Source: Conchocele bisecta (lineage: Eukaryota; Mollusca; Bivalvia; Lucinida; Thyasiridae). From it: DNA of 64,000 nucleotides. Below, piece after piece: positions 31,933-40,937 of the stretch; the first letter of the stretch is position 1; the number at the start of each line of letters is the position of its first letter. Location: positions 45,067,331 through 45,131,330 of the forward strand of contig CM055265.1 in the NCBI GenBank assembly GCA_029237695.1, read 5' to 3'. A program made the translations under genes and the position numbers. Below the pieces are notes generated by a model. The model saw only the letters and a list, made by a program, of their open reading frames with translations, was not told where the DNA came from and searched no databases.

Positions 31933-32280
31933 ATGGATAATACAATACAATTGGAATTGAAAGTTTTTAATGCCTGTGTTGAAGAACTTTACGAAGAATA
32001 CGGGGGTTATAGTCTTATATATAAATTCTATAAAATGAGAACACTAGGCAATATCGAATACATGATAAAAACGTTGCATTTACAATATTATACCGACAAT
32101 TATGTGAACTATACAAGAGGCAAATACAAACATTAAGACGGATAGTGTGTATCGGATATGAAACTGAGGTGTATTATTTAAAATTGTTAAAACCCAACGA
32201 TTCGTTTACGAATGTACATTTCTACGATATCGCTTATAAAGAAATTGAAAAAATTATTATTGAACAGCAATGTTGATGCT
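31933..32280 (+). pseudogene. decayed tandem duplicate of the 31531 gene
   Basis: Starts MDNTIQLELK and shares KMRTLGNIEYM and the later FTNVHFYDI-type segment with its neighbour. Deletions and frameshifts break it near 32065-32080 and after 32136; the 3' homologous part near 32195-32275 is in another frame. Duplication followed by loss of one copy is the simplest reading. Confidence 0.65.
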
Positions 32281-33023
32281 AAGACAAATAACATCTCCCC
32301 GAAACCGCGCGTCCATTTATCCCCATGAACCTGCTAAGGTCAAAGGTCGTGTCTAATAGCACGTGGTGTCATGACAACGGCCGGAGTTGTCTGCTCTTTA
32401 TTTTTTTTTTGTAAACTGACAAATTTATTTTTCATCAACCTCAAGCGGTCAGACTCCGAACGCCCTTGTCATGCAGTTGTTTACCATAGCGACCACATTT
32501 GTAGGGATAGAAATAAATAAATAAAAATGTTTAGCTCCAACCGCGGCGCGAACCCACGACCCTCGTCTCTATAGAGTATCTCCTTAACCCACACGACCAC
32601 GTAGACTGTTATGATAAACTAGTGTTGTACAATTATCAATTACACGGGTAATTGATAGCCGAGTGTATCAAATTACACGGGTTATGAACCATGTGTAAAT
32701 TGATAGCCGAGTGTATCAATTTACACAGACAGTGTGTACACCGGTGATTACAGTGTAATCTTCGACTGAATTTTACAGTGTAATCCTCGACTGAATTTGT
32801 TATGCGATTACGGCGTAATTCTCAGTGAAAAACACATGTTGTATAGGTATGTAAATTTGTTTACTGCACCAATATAAGAAAATTAATTTTTTTTTTTTAA
32901 TTATTTTATAAAATATCACAATGGTGCTGTAACATTTCCTCCGACTTTATTTCCAAGTTTTACCCTAAATTTATCCCAATCAGTACACTCAATTTTGGGC
33001 ATGGTGGCGCGCAGCCTTGATTC
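32281..33023. other. non-coding stretch with tRNA-like and tandem sequence
   Basis: No gene seen. It holds a tRNA-like segment (32528-32607), then short direct repeats at 32640-32830: TTGATAGCCGAGTGTATCAA appears twice, and TACAGTGTAATCYTCGACTG twice. Poly-T/A-rich sequence near 32885-32905 lies before the 3' end of the next minus-strand gene. Confidence 0.6.
32528..32607 (-). repeat. tRNA-like segment (SINE head or tRNA pseudogene)
   Basis: Read on the minus strand, CGTGGTCGTGTGGGTTAAGG resembles an A box with the D-arm of a Ser/Leu-type tRNA, and GTGGGTTCGCGCC resembles a B box, spaced about 30 bp apart. TTTATTTATTTATTTC follows. The acceptor stem does not close well. A SINE insertion inside the Polinton is the likely explanation; an element-encoded tRNA relic is the alternative. 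Confidence 0.4.
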
Positions 33024-33542
33024 TTATATCATTTTTAATTCTTCATATCTCCCCATTTCTTCCACCACGGATTCAAACTCTAAATTTGATATTTTCTTAT
33101 CGGCCAACGCTTTGGACACCATAACGTCGATGCTATTTTTCTTAGACCTAGCGAGAACGGATATTCTATCATGTTTTCTACTTTTTTTCTCGAGTTTTCC
33201 ACCCGCCGCCCTAATTACCATACACAGCAACCCAGAAACGGCCGACACCGCACATAAAATCCTCGCTACAGGAACCGTTATAATGGTGGATATAGTTGCA
33301 GCTGCCCCTGCCCCACACAACACAGAAACACTTGCCAGAACCGTACTAGATGCTTCAGCTATGTTCACCGCGCGCTTATATTTGTTAGCGTGTTTTTTTC
33401 TATTTGCACATTCTCTAACTAAAATATCCTGCATAGCGACGATATTATTCAACCTAAAATCTGAACTTCTTTCGTTAATTGTACACAGTGTTGGTGGAGT
33501 GGTATTGAGAGTTGGATACAGTGATTCGTTCATGATTTTCAA
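33024..33542 (-). CDS. conserved hydrophobic Polinton membrane protein, 172 residues
   Basis: Intact frame starting MKIMNESLYPTLN (a second Met follows at position 4). A basic segment (CANRKKHANKYKRAV) is followed by a long Ala/Val/Ile-rich stretch, about residues 65-118, that could form one or two membrane helices, then a basic linker (KLEKKSRKHDRISVLARSKK) and an acidic helical C-terminus. I recognise the general pattern as one that recurs in invertebrate Polinton-like elements, without known function. It lies just downstream of the fibre-like gene on the same strand, 13 bp apart. Confidence 0.7.
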   Translation of the reverse strand: MKIMNESLYPTLNTTPPTLCTINERSSDFRLNNIVAMQDILVRECANRKKHANKYKRAVNIAEASSTVLASVSVLCGAGAAATISTIITVPVARILCAVSAVSGLLCMVIRAAGGKLEKKSRKHDRISVLARSKKNSIDVMVSKALADKKISNLEFESVVEEMGRYEELKMI

Positions 33543-33554
33543 TATATTAGTATT

Positions 33555-35259
33555 TTACAAATTAAGTTCAATTAACAATGAGACAATAGTGGAAGAACTC
33601 CCTGGGTCACCGATTTTCATAACAAAGTTAATAACATTACCTTGGGAAAGTCTAATTCGATCATCACCGGCGAACGCAACAATCGTCGAACTATCTCCAG
33701 AGATTTTAGTGACTCCAACCCCCCGTTCTTCCCCATCTACTACAATATTTATCCCGACCGCGCCCAAAGGTTTACCACTACCATTAACCGAGCAGACCGC
33801 CATTTGGATAACTTCACCTGCGGCTGTCATAGTGTATCCCCCACATTTATTACTCGCTTTGGCACCGAACGAATATTGATAGTGCCCCTCAACCAATGGG
33901 CCCCGCTTCTCAGCCCAAACTGTTATGGCACGTTTTGGTGTTTTCATTGTTCGCACTATTCCGGCAAGCGCACTGTTTGCGTTATATGCCTCAGTACGAA
34001 TCGTATAAGAGGCCTCCTCAAGAGCTTTGGTCGCGGCTATACGATCATGTTTCAGTTTATCGGAAACTTCGGTTATCTTTCCGTCTAGTTCGGTAAGTGC
34101 CGCTTCTCTGCTGAGAGAGTCCTCTAAGCGCAACGCATCATAAGCCTCCGTAATGGTCGCCTGGTGGCCTTCTAGGGCTTTTTCAACACCCAACCGGGCC
34201 TCTTTTTGAAATTCGGTTATTTTCCCGTCTAGTTCAGCAACCGCCGCTTCTCTGATGAGAGAGTCCTCTGAGCGCAACACCTCATAAGCCTTTGTAAGGT
34301 CTTCTCGGGCTTTCTCAATACCCGTTCGGACCCCCTCAACCCCCAACCGGGCCTCCTTTCGAAAATCTGTTATTTTTTCGTCTAGTTCAGTAAGTGCCGC
34401 TTCTCTGTTGAGAGAGTCCTCTGAGCGCAACGCCCCATAAGCCTCCGCAATGGCCTCCTTGTGGTCTTCTCGGACCCCCTCAACCCCCGACCTGGTCTCT
34501 TTCAGAAATTCGGTTATCTTCGCTATTCGTAAGGCGTCTATCCGAAGTGTCGCTTCTAAGGTGGTCTTAGTCGTTCTTTACTTGAGAGAGTCCTCTAAGC
34601 GCAACGCATCATAAGCCTCCGCAATGGCCTCCGCAAGTTCGACGGTGGTCTTCTCGGACTTTATCAATACCCGACCGGGTCTCTTTTCGAAATGTTATAT
34701 CTAGTTCGGCAACCGCCTTTGCTTCTCTTATGAGAGATCCTCTGAGCGCAACACCTCATAGACCTCCGTAAGGTCCGGTACTTCTCGGGCTTCTCAATAC
34801 CCGACTGGCCTCTTTTCGAAATTTGGTTATTTTTTTACCTTGTTCGGTAAATGCCGCATCTCTAATGAGAGAGTCCTCTAAGCGCAACGTAAGGGCCGCC
34901 TGGCGGTCTGCTCGGACTTTATCAATATCCGACCTGCTCTATTTTCGAAATTTGGTTATTTTTTTACCTAGTTCATTTAGTTCCGTTTCTCTGATGAGAG
35001 AGTCCTCTGAGCGCAACACCTTATAAGCCGCCTGATCTTTCTCAATTTGTGCAGTCGCCGTCAGCACTTCTACTCTAACATCTGATATACTCCTGTGAAT
35101 CCCGTTTGTGACCTTCGATATAGTTTTATTGATCAGGGCCTTGGTTTTTTCAGTAGTTAAAAAGTCGCCCTCTGTCGGGATGAATCCACCTTCTGCCGGT
35201 TCCAAATTCTTTGAATTTGTCACCCAATCGGAAGAACTACCTGGTCCGTATATACTCAT
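33555..35259 (-). pseudogene. fibre-like virion protein with repetitive coiled-coil shaft
   Basis: The N-terminus (35259-34939) starts MSIYGPGSSSDW. The shaft has about seven imperfect 45-50-residue repeats, marked by LRSEDSLIREA and GKITEF, with DNA units near 34120, 34265, 34417, 34587, 34733, 34872 and 35008. The last 125 residues (to 33555) are Gly/Val/Ser-rich and beta-like, as in a receptor-binding knob. The frame is broken by stops and shifts between about 34430 and 34940, while 34430-33555 is open. An N-terminal anchor, repetitive shaft and globular head suggest an attachment fibre; this is structure-type inference, not homology I can name. A 27-bp block at 35202-35228 is shared exactly with 41908-41934. 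Confidence 0.65.
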
Positions 35260-35336
35260 TCTTAAAATTAATTATAATATTGGGCACCTATACTCAATTG
35301 GAAATTTCGAGAACTACCGAAATCGGGTAATAATTT

Positions 35337-35978
35337 TCAACTTTCTCGCTTGATCATCGAGAATAGAGACCGTAAATTCGTGGATATGTCCCGATTCCAA
35401 AACTTCATCTCGGGGTGTGGGAAGTCTAAGGTCACAGTCTCGCCATAGAAACAGTCGCTGGCGGGCACAGTTTTCAGTAATGTGCTGGGGGATCCGTCTA
35501 CCGTGTTGTACGATGTGTTCACCCGATCCAGGTGCACCCTGAGAGTTTTCGTGAAGGTGAAGTCCACCGGATTATCACCGACGTACTCACCCGGGGTAAA
35601 CACTCCTTTGTTTGAGGAGTATGTCTCTCTAAAACCGAGTGGAATACCCAACCCCGGGGAGACCACTACCTTATTATCACTGCTGATGGTCATTGTTGCG
35701 AGCCCTGTAGCATTCGATAGTGTGAGGTTGATTATACCCTCAAGCTCTGAGTTGACAAAATCTTTGAGCTGTCTTATTCCCCACAGTCTGTGAGGCAGCT
35801 TTACACCTAATTGTTGTCCATCCTTCACATAGTAAAACCCTTCACTCTTTCCCACATTCTGCCACCCAACCGTGAAGGTGATTGATCTGAGGCCTACCCG
35901 GTGTTTTCCGCAGCAGTTGTCGATTGATTTTTGAAGTTCACAACTCCCTTTTTGAACATTAGTGATAGTAGCAAACAT
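35337..35978 (-). CDS. beta-rich putative minor virion protein
   Basis: I choose the Met at 35978 (MFATITNVQKG) because the upstream Met at 36008 would overlap the divergent gene. About 213 residues, rich in Thr/Val/Gly with alternating hydrophobic residues and few helical stretches, no membrane segment, open to TGA at 35337. A conserved-looking C-terminal part contains SPSTLLKTVP and YGETVTLDF. It lies between the fibre-like gene and the divergent structural genes, which suits a penton-like or fibre-anchoring protein, but I cannot prove that. Confidence 0.6.
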   Translation of the reverse strand: MFATITNVQKGSCELQKSIDNCCGKHRVGLRSITFTVGWQNVGKSEGFYYVKDGQQLGVKLPHRLWGIRQLKDFVNSELEGIINLTLSNATGLATMTISSDNKVVVSPGLGIPLGFRETYSSNKGVFTPGEYVGDNPVDFTFTKTLRVHLDRVNTSYNTVDGSPSTLLKTVPASDCFYGETVTLDFPHPEMKFWNRDISTNLRSLFSMIKRES

Positions 35979-35992
35979 AATAATATCTTTCA

Positions 35993-36292
35993 ATGGATAC
36001 CAAAGCATTTAGCTTTAACTCTAATGCAAAGTACGCGGTCGGAGGTAAATACACGCAAGAAGACGTTGTTAACCACCTTGTACATCCAACCGTAACGGTT
36101 AGACCGGACAGTGGCTTTGCCACCAATTTCCCTAACACGTTTGAGAAATATAGGCTGCCCAAGATTAATACGATGGAGGCGGTAAACGGGTGGAAATGCA
36201 ACACCGATGCAGTTTTGGCAGAGAACCAAAATAAAATTTCGCTGTATGGTGCGCAACAGCCAGGTGTGGAGTTTCACATAAAGACCATCTGA
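35993..36292 (+). CDS. small conserved Polinton protein, 99 residues
   Basis: Intact frame starting MDTKAFSFNSNAKYAVGGKY, with a Pro/Thr-rich middle and the C-terminus GVEFHIKTI. No membrane segment. Its ATG is only 14 bp from the divergent start at 35978, so the two genes must share control sequence or overlap each other's leaders. It is the first gene of a rightward group (35993, 36307, 36683). Role unknown; a minor virion component is possible from its place. Confidence 0.6.
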   Translation: MDTKAFSFNSNAKYAVGGKYTQEDVVNHLVHPTVTVRPDSGFATNFPNTFEKYRLPKINTMEAVNGWKCNTDAVLAENQNKISLYGAQQPGVEFHIKTI

Positions 36293-36306
36293 CATCCAAG
36301 AATGTC

Positions 36307-36681
36307 ATGCTCCGAAGTGTCTACAACTTTCACGCGTATTATACTATTAGGAGGATTCTCAAAGAACGAGGTATTTCACTACCTCAAGACGACGCCTGGG
36401 ATCCCATTTCCAACACATACGACTGTATGGCGTTTGAAAGACTGTGTAACGAATTTAGCGTTTCAAAAGACGCGGACTGGAGACAGAAAGCATTTCCTAC
36501 CAGCACCGGCCTCGGGGACGTTCTCATTCGGGGCCAGTCCGGAAATTGGACGCAGACTGATTTTAGACACGATCACTCCGGTGACCACATCGTCAGTCGG
36601 AACGCCGGGAATTTTGACCACGCGACTATGACTTTCGGGCCGGAAGTGTCTGGAGGTTGGCACTGGCATGTTTTCTTGTAA
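36307..36681 (+). CDS. conserved Polinton protein, 124 residues, possibly truncated
   Basis: Open frame from MLRSVYNFHAYYTIRRILK to GGWHWHVFL. It has several His and Trp residues near the end (DHSGDHIVSRN, GWHWH) but no Cys-His-Asp/Glu arrangement expected of the adenoviral-type protease, so I do not call it that. An upstream ATG at 36302 is in another frame. It ends two bases before the ATG of the next gene (36683). Confidence 0.55.
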   Translation: MLRSVYNFHAYYTIRRILKERGISLPQDDAWDPISNTYDCMAFERLCNEFSVSKDADWRQKAFPTSTGLGDVLIRGQSGNWTQTDFRHDHSGDHIVSRNAGNFDHATMTFGPEVSGGWHWHVFL

Positions 36682-36682
36682 A

Positions 36683-37429
36683 ATGTTACCTCCGAAACGG
36701 GCTCACGTCGATTACATACAGCAGGCTGCTGAGGTTCAGGACGCGTGGGGTACATTTATGTTAGATAAGGGTATAGGGTTCACGCAGGCCGGGGTTACTC
36801 GCGTCAATGACTCCATTCGCACATACGTCTGAGCCATCCTCGGCGCACAGAAGCAAACTCGCAGTTCTATACTGGGCACAGGAACAGCGTTTGATGCACA
36901 AAAACAATTCTTGGCACTTGTAGAGGACGCCATCTCAGCTAGGGTGGACCTGGAGAAGGCGATCCAGAATTATCAAGACGTTTTGCAGAATGCCAGCACC
37001 CCAGTAGACTATGTATTTGGAATAGGTCTTTATATGGCGCCGAGCAATATGATACTACGAGACGACCCGGTTGACGGTTACAATAATCAGATCGTAATCG
37101 CCACCGCCAATCAAAAAATCGGCCACAACGGTAACGTGAACACGGATATCATCAAGCGCACCCCCAACATGATCGGGCGCGGAATTGAAAAAGATTTCAT
37201 AAAACCCCCAATTCACGAATTGGCCACCCCATCAAGTTCATTTGAACCCGTTGTTTCACCCACACCCCCAATTCACGAATTGAGTTCCCCCAATTCAATC
37301 GTCAACAGACCAATCGCGACACCAATCAATCGCAAATTGGGTGAAATTGGAAGCACAAAACACGAGGAGGAGAAATTAGGGCTCGTCGTCGCCCTCGTGG
37401 CGATAGGACTACTCGCGCTTTGGTTGTAG
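36683..37429 (+). pseudogene. putative minor virion protein with C-terminal membrane anchor, one stop
   Basis: The ATG at 36683 opens a frame to 37429 that is interrupted only by TGA at 36830-36832. Its codon could be a CGA changed by CpG decay. Visible parts: a helical N-terminal half (LEKAIQNYQDVLQNAS), IATANQKIGH, two short PPIHEL segments encoded by palindromic repeats (37205-37223, 37265-37281), and a final hydrophobic helix LVVALVAIGLLALWL. It overlaps the convergent gene at 37409 by 21 bp. Confidence 0.65.
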
Positions 37430-38758
37430 GAACTTCCAATCTCGATTGGTGGCAGAGAATAGTAGGAGACCGGCGATTGCCACGATTAAAGCCCAAGTAT
37501 TATTGGCGAGCCATCCGACCGTTTTTGATAATATAGATAACAAGTAAGAAACGATACTTCCGATCAGTTCAGGTAGTGCGGCAGCCGCCTTTCCAGTTAA
37601 TTTAGCTAAAAGATTGGCGAGGGCTTTTAGTTGTTTTTTTACCCACTCCTTGGCTCCACCGGATGGCGCGGGTGCTGGTGGTGGTGGTGGTGGTGGGCGC
37701 CGCACCACCAGTGAAAGCTAGAACTATGGTTGATATAGTCATGCCGACAGCTGCGAGGATGCTTGCTATCGTGACGCCCTGCTCTCTGAACAGAGTGCGA
37801 AGACCGCTACACCGAGTGTCGTGTCCTCATGCACCCTTGAACCCTTGATTGTTTCGCGGATCCGACTTATTTGTGTGCGGAGAGCCTCACGGTTAGCCGA
37901 GGCGGCCTCCAAGCGAGCTTCTCTTTCGTCCCGCAAAGACCGCAGTCGTTCGGCGATCCGCTCGGTAGATTCTCTATCATCACCGGCTTCCTCCTAGTTT
38001 TTCTTTCTTCTAGCGCGATATGTTCATCCAGCGCCGTGAGTTTGGAGAGGATTAAGGACCAGTTCGCCCCGGACCATTTGTAGAGCCTTATCGAGTCCAC
38101 GGAGTTCGCGAAGAGGTAACGGTTGGTCATCGTTGAGTATTTCCCCCAATTGCGATTGGACGCTGAACGTGGTCTCCATCGTGTTAATAACGTCGGTGGC
38201 TATTTGAGGGACCTCGCTGAGCTCTACCGTTTCTATCGCGGCGGCCGTCTTCGCCATCGTTTCGTCGGTAGACTGTAGGGCCGCTACAGCGCGGGCCGGC
38301 ATAATTGGTTTACCACGCTTCCAATCTGGAAATCCTAGTTCGCTCCTTATGATTTCGCCACCGCCCCGTTTTCCAGCAATGGTGTTTAGCGATAGGGGTT
38401 TTCCGGTCTTCATGTTGACGATCGGGTTATCTGATGCTTTTAGTCGCAACCTACCATGCATATCCAATTCGAACTTGGAGTAGTCTCGACCGACATATGG
38501 GACCAGATCTTTTTCTGCCAAATTGTTGTAGTAGTCGTTTACAGCTCCCTCAAGTAATTCCTGACTTTGACTTTGACCAACGCTGCGGGTAGCGCCACCT
38601 ATTTCCCCCAATTGCGATTGGATTGGAACTGGAGTCTCTATGAAGGGCGTATCACCATAATCATCGACGTAATCGTTATAATCATCGACGTAATCGTTAT
38701 AATCAGCGTAGTACTCTTCTCTGCCGATTTCATCCATTTCAACATCGTAATCAGCCAT
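37409..38758 (-). pseudogene. large membrane-associated Polinton protein, multiply frameshifted
   Basis: Starts MADYDVEMDEIGREE with acidic DDYNDYVDDY repeats, then a basic/polar domain to about 38060. Frame changes near 38055, 38003, 37803 and 37690 break the rest: an ERLRSLRDEREARLEAA coiled coil, a hydrophobic segment near 37790-37710, a proline run (37660-37700), an amphipathic VKKQLKALANLLAKL stretch and a C-terminal membrane helix (NNTWALIVAIAGLLLF). The final 99 codons (37708-37409) are open. The ordered pieces show one ancestral gene. Two QSQLGEI peptides come from identical palindromic DNA at 38139-38160 and 38602-38621. Confidence 0.65.
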
Positions 38759-38816
38759 ATTAATTATTTATTAAAGACAAAACCATACGGGTTTAATAGT
38801 TTCAATAAAATTAATT
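38759..38816. promoter_or_regulatory. bidirectional AT-rich spacer before the capsid gene
   Basis: Only 58 bp separate the divergent starts at 38758 and 38817. Each ATG is preceded, on its own strand, by a very similar leader: AATAAATAATTAAT on the left and AATAAAATTAATT on the right. Comparable AT-rich leaders precede the genes at 35259 (ATTATAATTAATTTTAAGA) and 42157 (AATAATTATA). A common transcription signal is inferred from position and similarity alone. Confidence 0.45.
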
Positions 38817-40120
38817 ATGTCTTCGAGTCAATACGGTCGCAAACTCAATCCATACCGCAGACTGCGTGAGCCCCTCGGGGCAAAAGGCGTGAGACAGAGT
38901 GTCGTTATTACGAACAACCCATCGACGATCGACCAGAACCAGCAGCTCTTGGTCCGCTTCCCCAACCTTGGAACTCACGACGTCATTGTGCCGGGTACTG
39001 TTCGCCTCGCTTTCACTATTTCGCTAACGTCGACGGACGCGGACCGAACCGTCGTTCAGAACCTGGGTCGCGCCATAGTCAAGAAGACTATGATAAAGAT
39101 TTCTGGTAATGAGGTGATGTCGATCGACGACAGTGACGTCTACCATTGCTATCAGGACCTGTGGAAGACGGCACAAGAGCGCGAAAACGCTGTCTATCAG
39201 GGTATTGACACCAGCAAAAATAAGAACGTAACCAGACTTAGAATCGGGGCTGGTGACAAGTCAGATAACAACGCGAGTGACAACACGATCGCGGCCGCTT
39301 ACGGCAACCGCTTCTACATTCCGCTCGACTTTGAGTTGCTGAAGAGTCACATGCCCTAATATCAGAGTGCTTTGGCTGACCGCCTCGAATACGAACTAAC
39401 GTTCAACGACTACGGCCGAGTTCTCATAGCCAGCGACATGTTATCGACGTATACGATCGACAATGTTTCGCTGGAGTACGACATGGTCACGATGCCCAAA
39501 CTCGCGCGATTGATCAGAACCCAGTACGCCGGGCGCGTTGCCATACTTTACGACCGTGTTCTTCGCCATCGCAAGATGACGAAAGACAAAGGCGACACAT
39601 TGTGGAATATTAATGTCAACGTACCCGCCCGCTCTATGAAAGGTATACTGATGCTGTTTGAGGATGCTCGGTTCGCGTTTGGTGCTCGAAAAACCGACAA
39701 ATTCTATAACCCCAAAATCACGAAGGTAGAGGTGACGATCGAGGGAGTACCCATCAAAACTCTAACAGCGCGGGTCTTCGCGCGCACCAGCAGTGGGACG
39801 AAGTAAGAAAGCAGTTTGCTGCAGGCTCTAAGCGCTCTCCGGAGGTTGCAGCAGTTGCCAAAGACCTGCATCTCTCGGCCGTCTCCCTCGCGGAGTTCCT
39901 GAATACCAAATACGCGTTATGGCTAGACATGCGAGCCAGCGACGACGACCAAATACACGGCAGCGGACGCCACGTTGAGAACGCTAGCGAGGGTGTGACG
40001 ATCCAGATAACCAAAGAGGCGGATGGAAATGGCGCATTGAACGTGTACTTATATATAATTACGGACGCACAACTCAACATCGAAGATCTAACGATTTATT
40101 TATTAATTCTAAAGAATTAA
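38817..40120 (+). pseudogene. major capsid protein (double-jelly-roll type), one stop and one frameshift
   Basis: The ATG at 38817 (MSSSQYGRKLNPYRR) leads into a beta-rich protein. TAA at 39357-39359 interrupts the frame, which then continues in the same phase to 39806. Between about 39745 and 39790 the phase changes and the C-terminal part (SDDDQIHGSGRHVENASEG, NVYLYIITDAQLNIED) runs to 40120. About 434 codons in all. Length, beta-rich composition, position before the ATPase and the strongly conserved C-terminal block fit the Polinton major capsid protein, which builds the icosahedral shell. The two lesions would prevent a full protein from this copy. Confidence 0.8.
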
Positions 40121-40737
40121 TTAGCAATCAATACCAATTCACGATTGGAGATGCTCACTCTGCCATAATATGTGGGCAGACAGGATGTGGAAAAACGGTT
40201 TTCATCCTAGACTTGCTCGAGGGCTCCTACCGCAATGCCTTTCGTCATATTGTGATCCTGTGTCCCACTGTGAGGCACAATGATACTTATCAGCGGCGCC
40301 CGTGGATATGGACCGACCCTGAGGTATACGTTATTGACCCCGGTGATAGGCTTCACGATTGGCTGCGTGGTTTATACCAAAAATTCCAGGGTGAGCCCAC
40401 CCTATACGTGATTGATGATTGCTCAGCCAAGGCGGCGATGACCAAAAAGAAGGACATGCTCTCCGAGCTCGCATTTTCTGGCCGCCATGCTAGGCAAAGC
40501 GTATGGATATCCACTCAAAAGTACAACGCCGTCCTGAAGGATCTGCGCGAGCAAACGAAATGGGTCGCCCTCTTTCACTGCAAGGACCGAGACTCATTCG
40601 ATGACTGTCTTCGAGAGAATGACGTTATCCCAACGCGCGAGGAGCGCCTGGAGGTTCGACAGATGCTTTCGGAAACTAAGCACGCCAAGCTTTTGCTAAA
40701 GACTGATCAACCAACTGCTTACGAAGTTATCAATTAA
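40111..40737 (+). CDS. genome-packaging ATPase (FtsK/HerA, A32-like), start codon lost or unclear
   Basis: Would power DNA entry into a capsid. Walker A GQTGCGKT is at 40174-40197, Walker B LYVIDDCS near 40403-40426, followed by SGRHARQSVWISTQKYN (sensor/Arg region). About 200 residues, compact like other Polinton ATPases. The frame is open from before 40111 to 40737, but no ATG is found between the capsid end and Walker A; only a TTG at 40213 lies inside the domain. The real start was probably mutated, or sits upstream overlapping the capsid end. A palindrome (CCAATTCACGATTGG) at 40134-40148 lies in the N-terminal codons. Confidence 0.85.
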   Translation, partial: KELISNQYQFTIGDAHSAIICGQTGCGKTVFILDLLEGSYRNAFRHIVILCPTVRHNDTYQRRPWIWTDPEVYVIDPGDRLHDWLRGLYQKFQGEPTLYVIDDCSAKAAMTKKKDMLSELAFSGRHARQSVWISTQKYNAVLKDLREQTKWVALFHCKDRDSFDDCLRENDVIPTREERLEVRQMLSETKHAKLLLKTDQPTAYEVIN

Positions 40738-40841
40738 TTAATAATAATTTTTTTTTTTAAAAATTAAGAAATTACTTAGCTCTTAATTTTAAGAAAATTA
40801 GTAACTGCCAAGTAAATGCTTAACAATTAATTTAGCAATTG

Positions 40842-40937
40842 CTGAACAATGCTGAACAAATGCTGAACAATGCTGAACAAATGCTGAACAAATGTTGAAA
40901 AAATGCTGAACAATGGTTAACAATGTTAACAATTTGG
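40842..40937. repeat. GCTGAACAAAT minisatellite
   Basis: Seven to eight units of 10-12 bp (AATGCTGAAC, AAATGCTGAAC, then AATGTTGAAA, AATGGTTAAC, AATGTTAAC). They lie in the AT-rich spacer after the ATPase and run into the ATG at 40923. They could be a protein-binding array for downstream transcription or a slippage product. Confidence 0.75.

Noticed and set aside
32995..33879. 294-codon open frame on the plus strand
   Set aside because: It is antisense to two better supported minus-strand genes (33024-33542 and the fibre-like head from 33555) and crosses their boundary. Its composition follows from the opposite strand.
36307..36681. Candidate Polinton cysteine protease
   Set aside because: No Cys placed after a His and Asp/Glu as required; the His-rich end (GWHWH) does not fit the family.
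36463..36933. Minus-strand frames across 36.4-36.9 kb
   Set aside because: They are antisense to the 36307 and 36683 genes and carry no recognisable domain.
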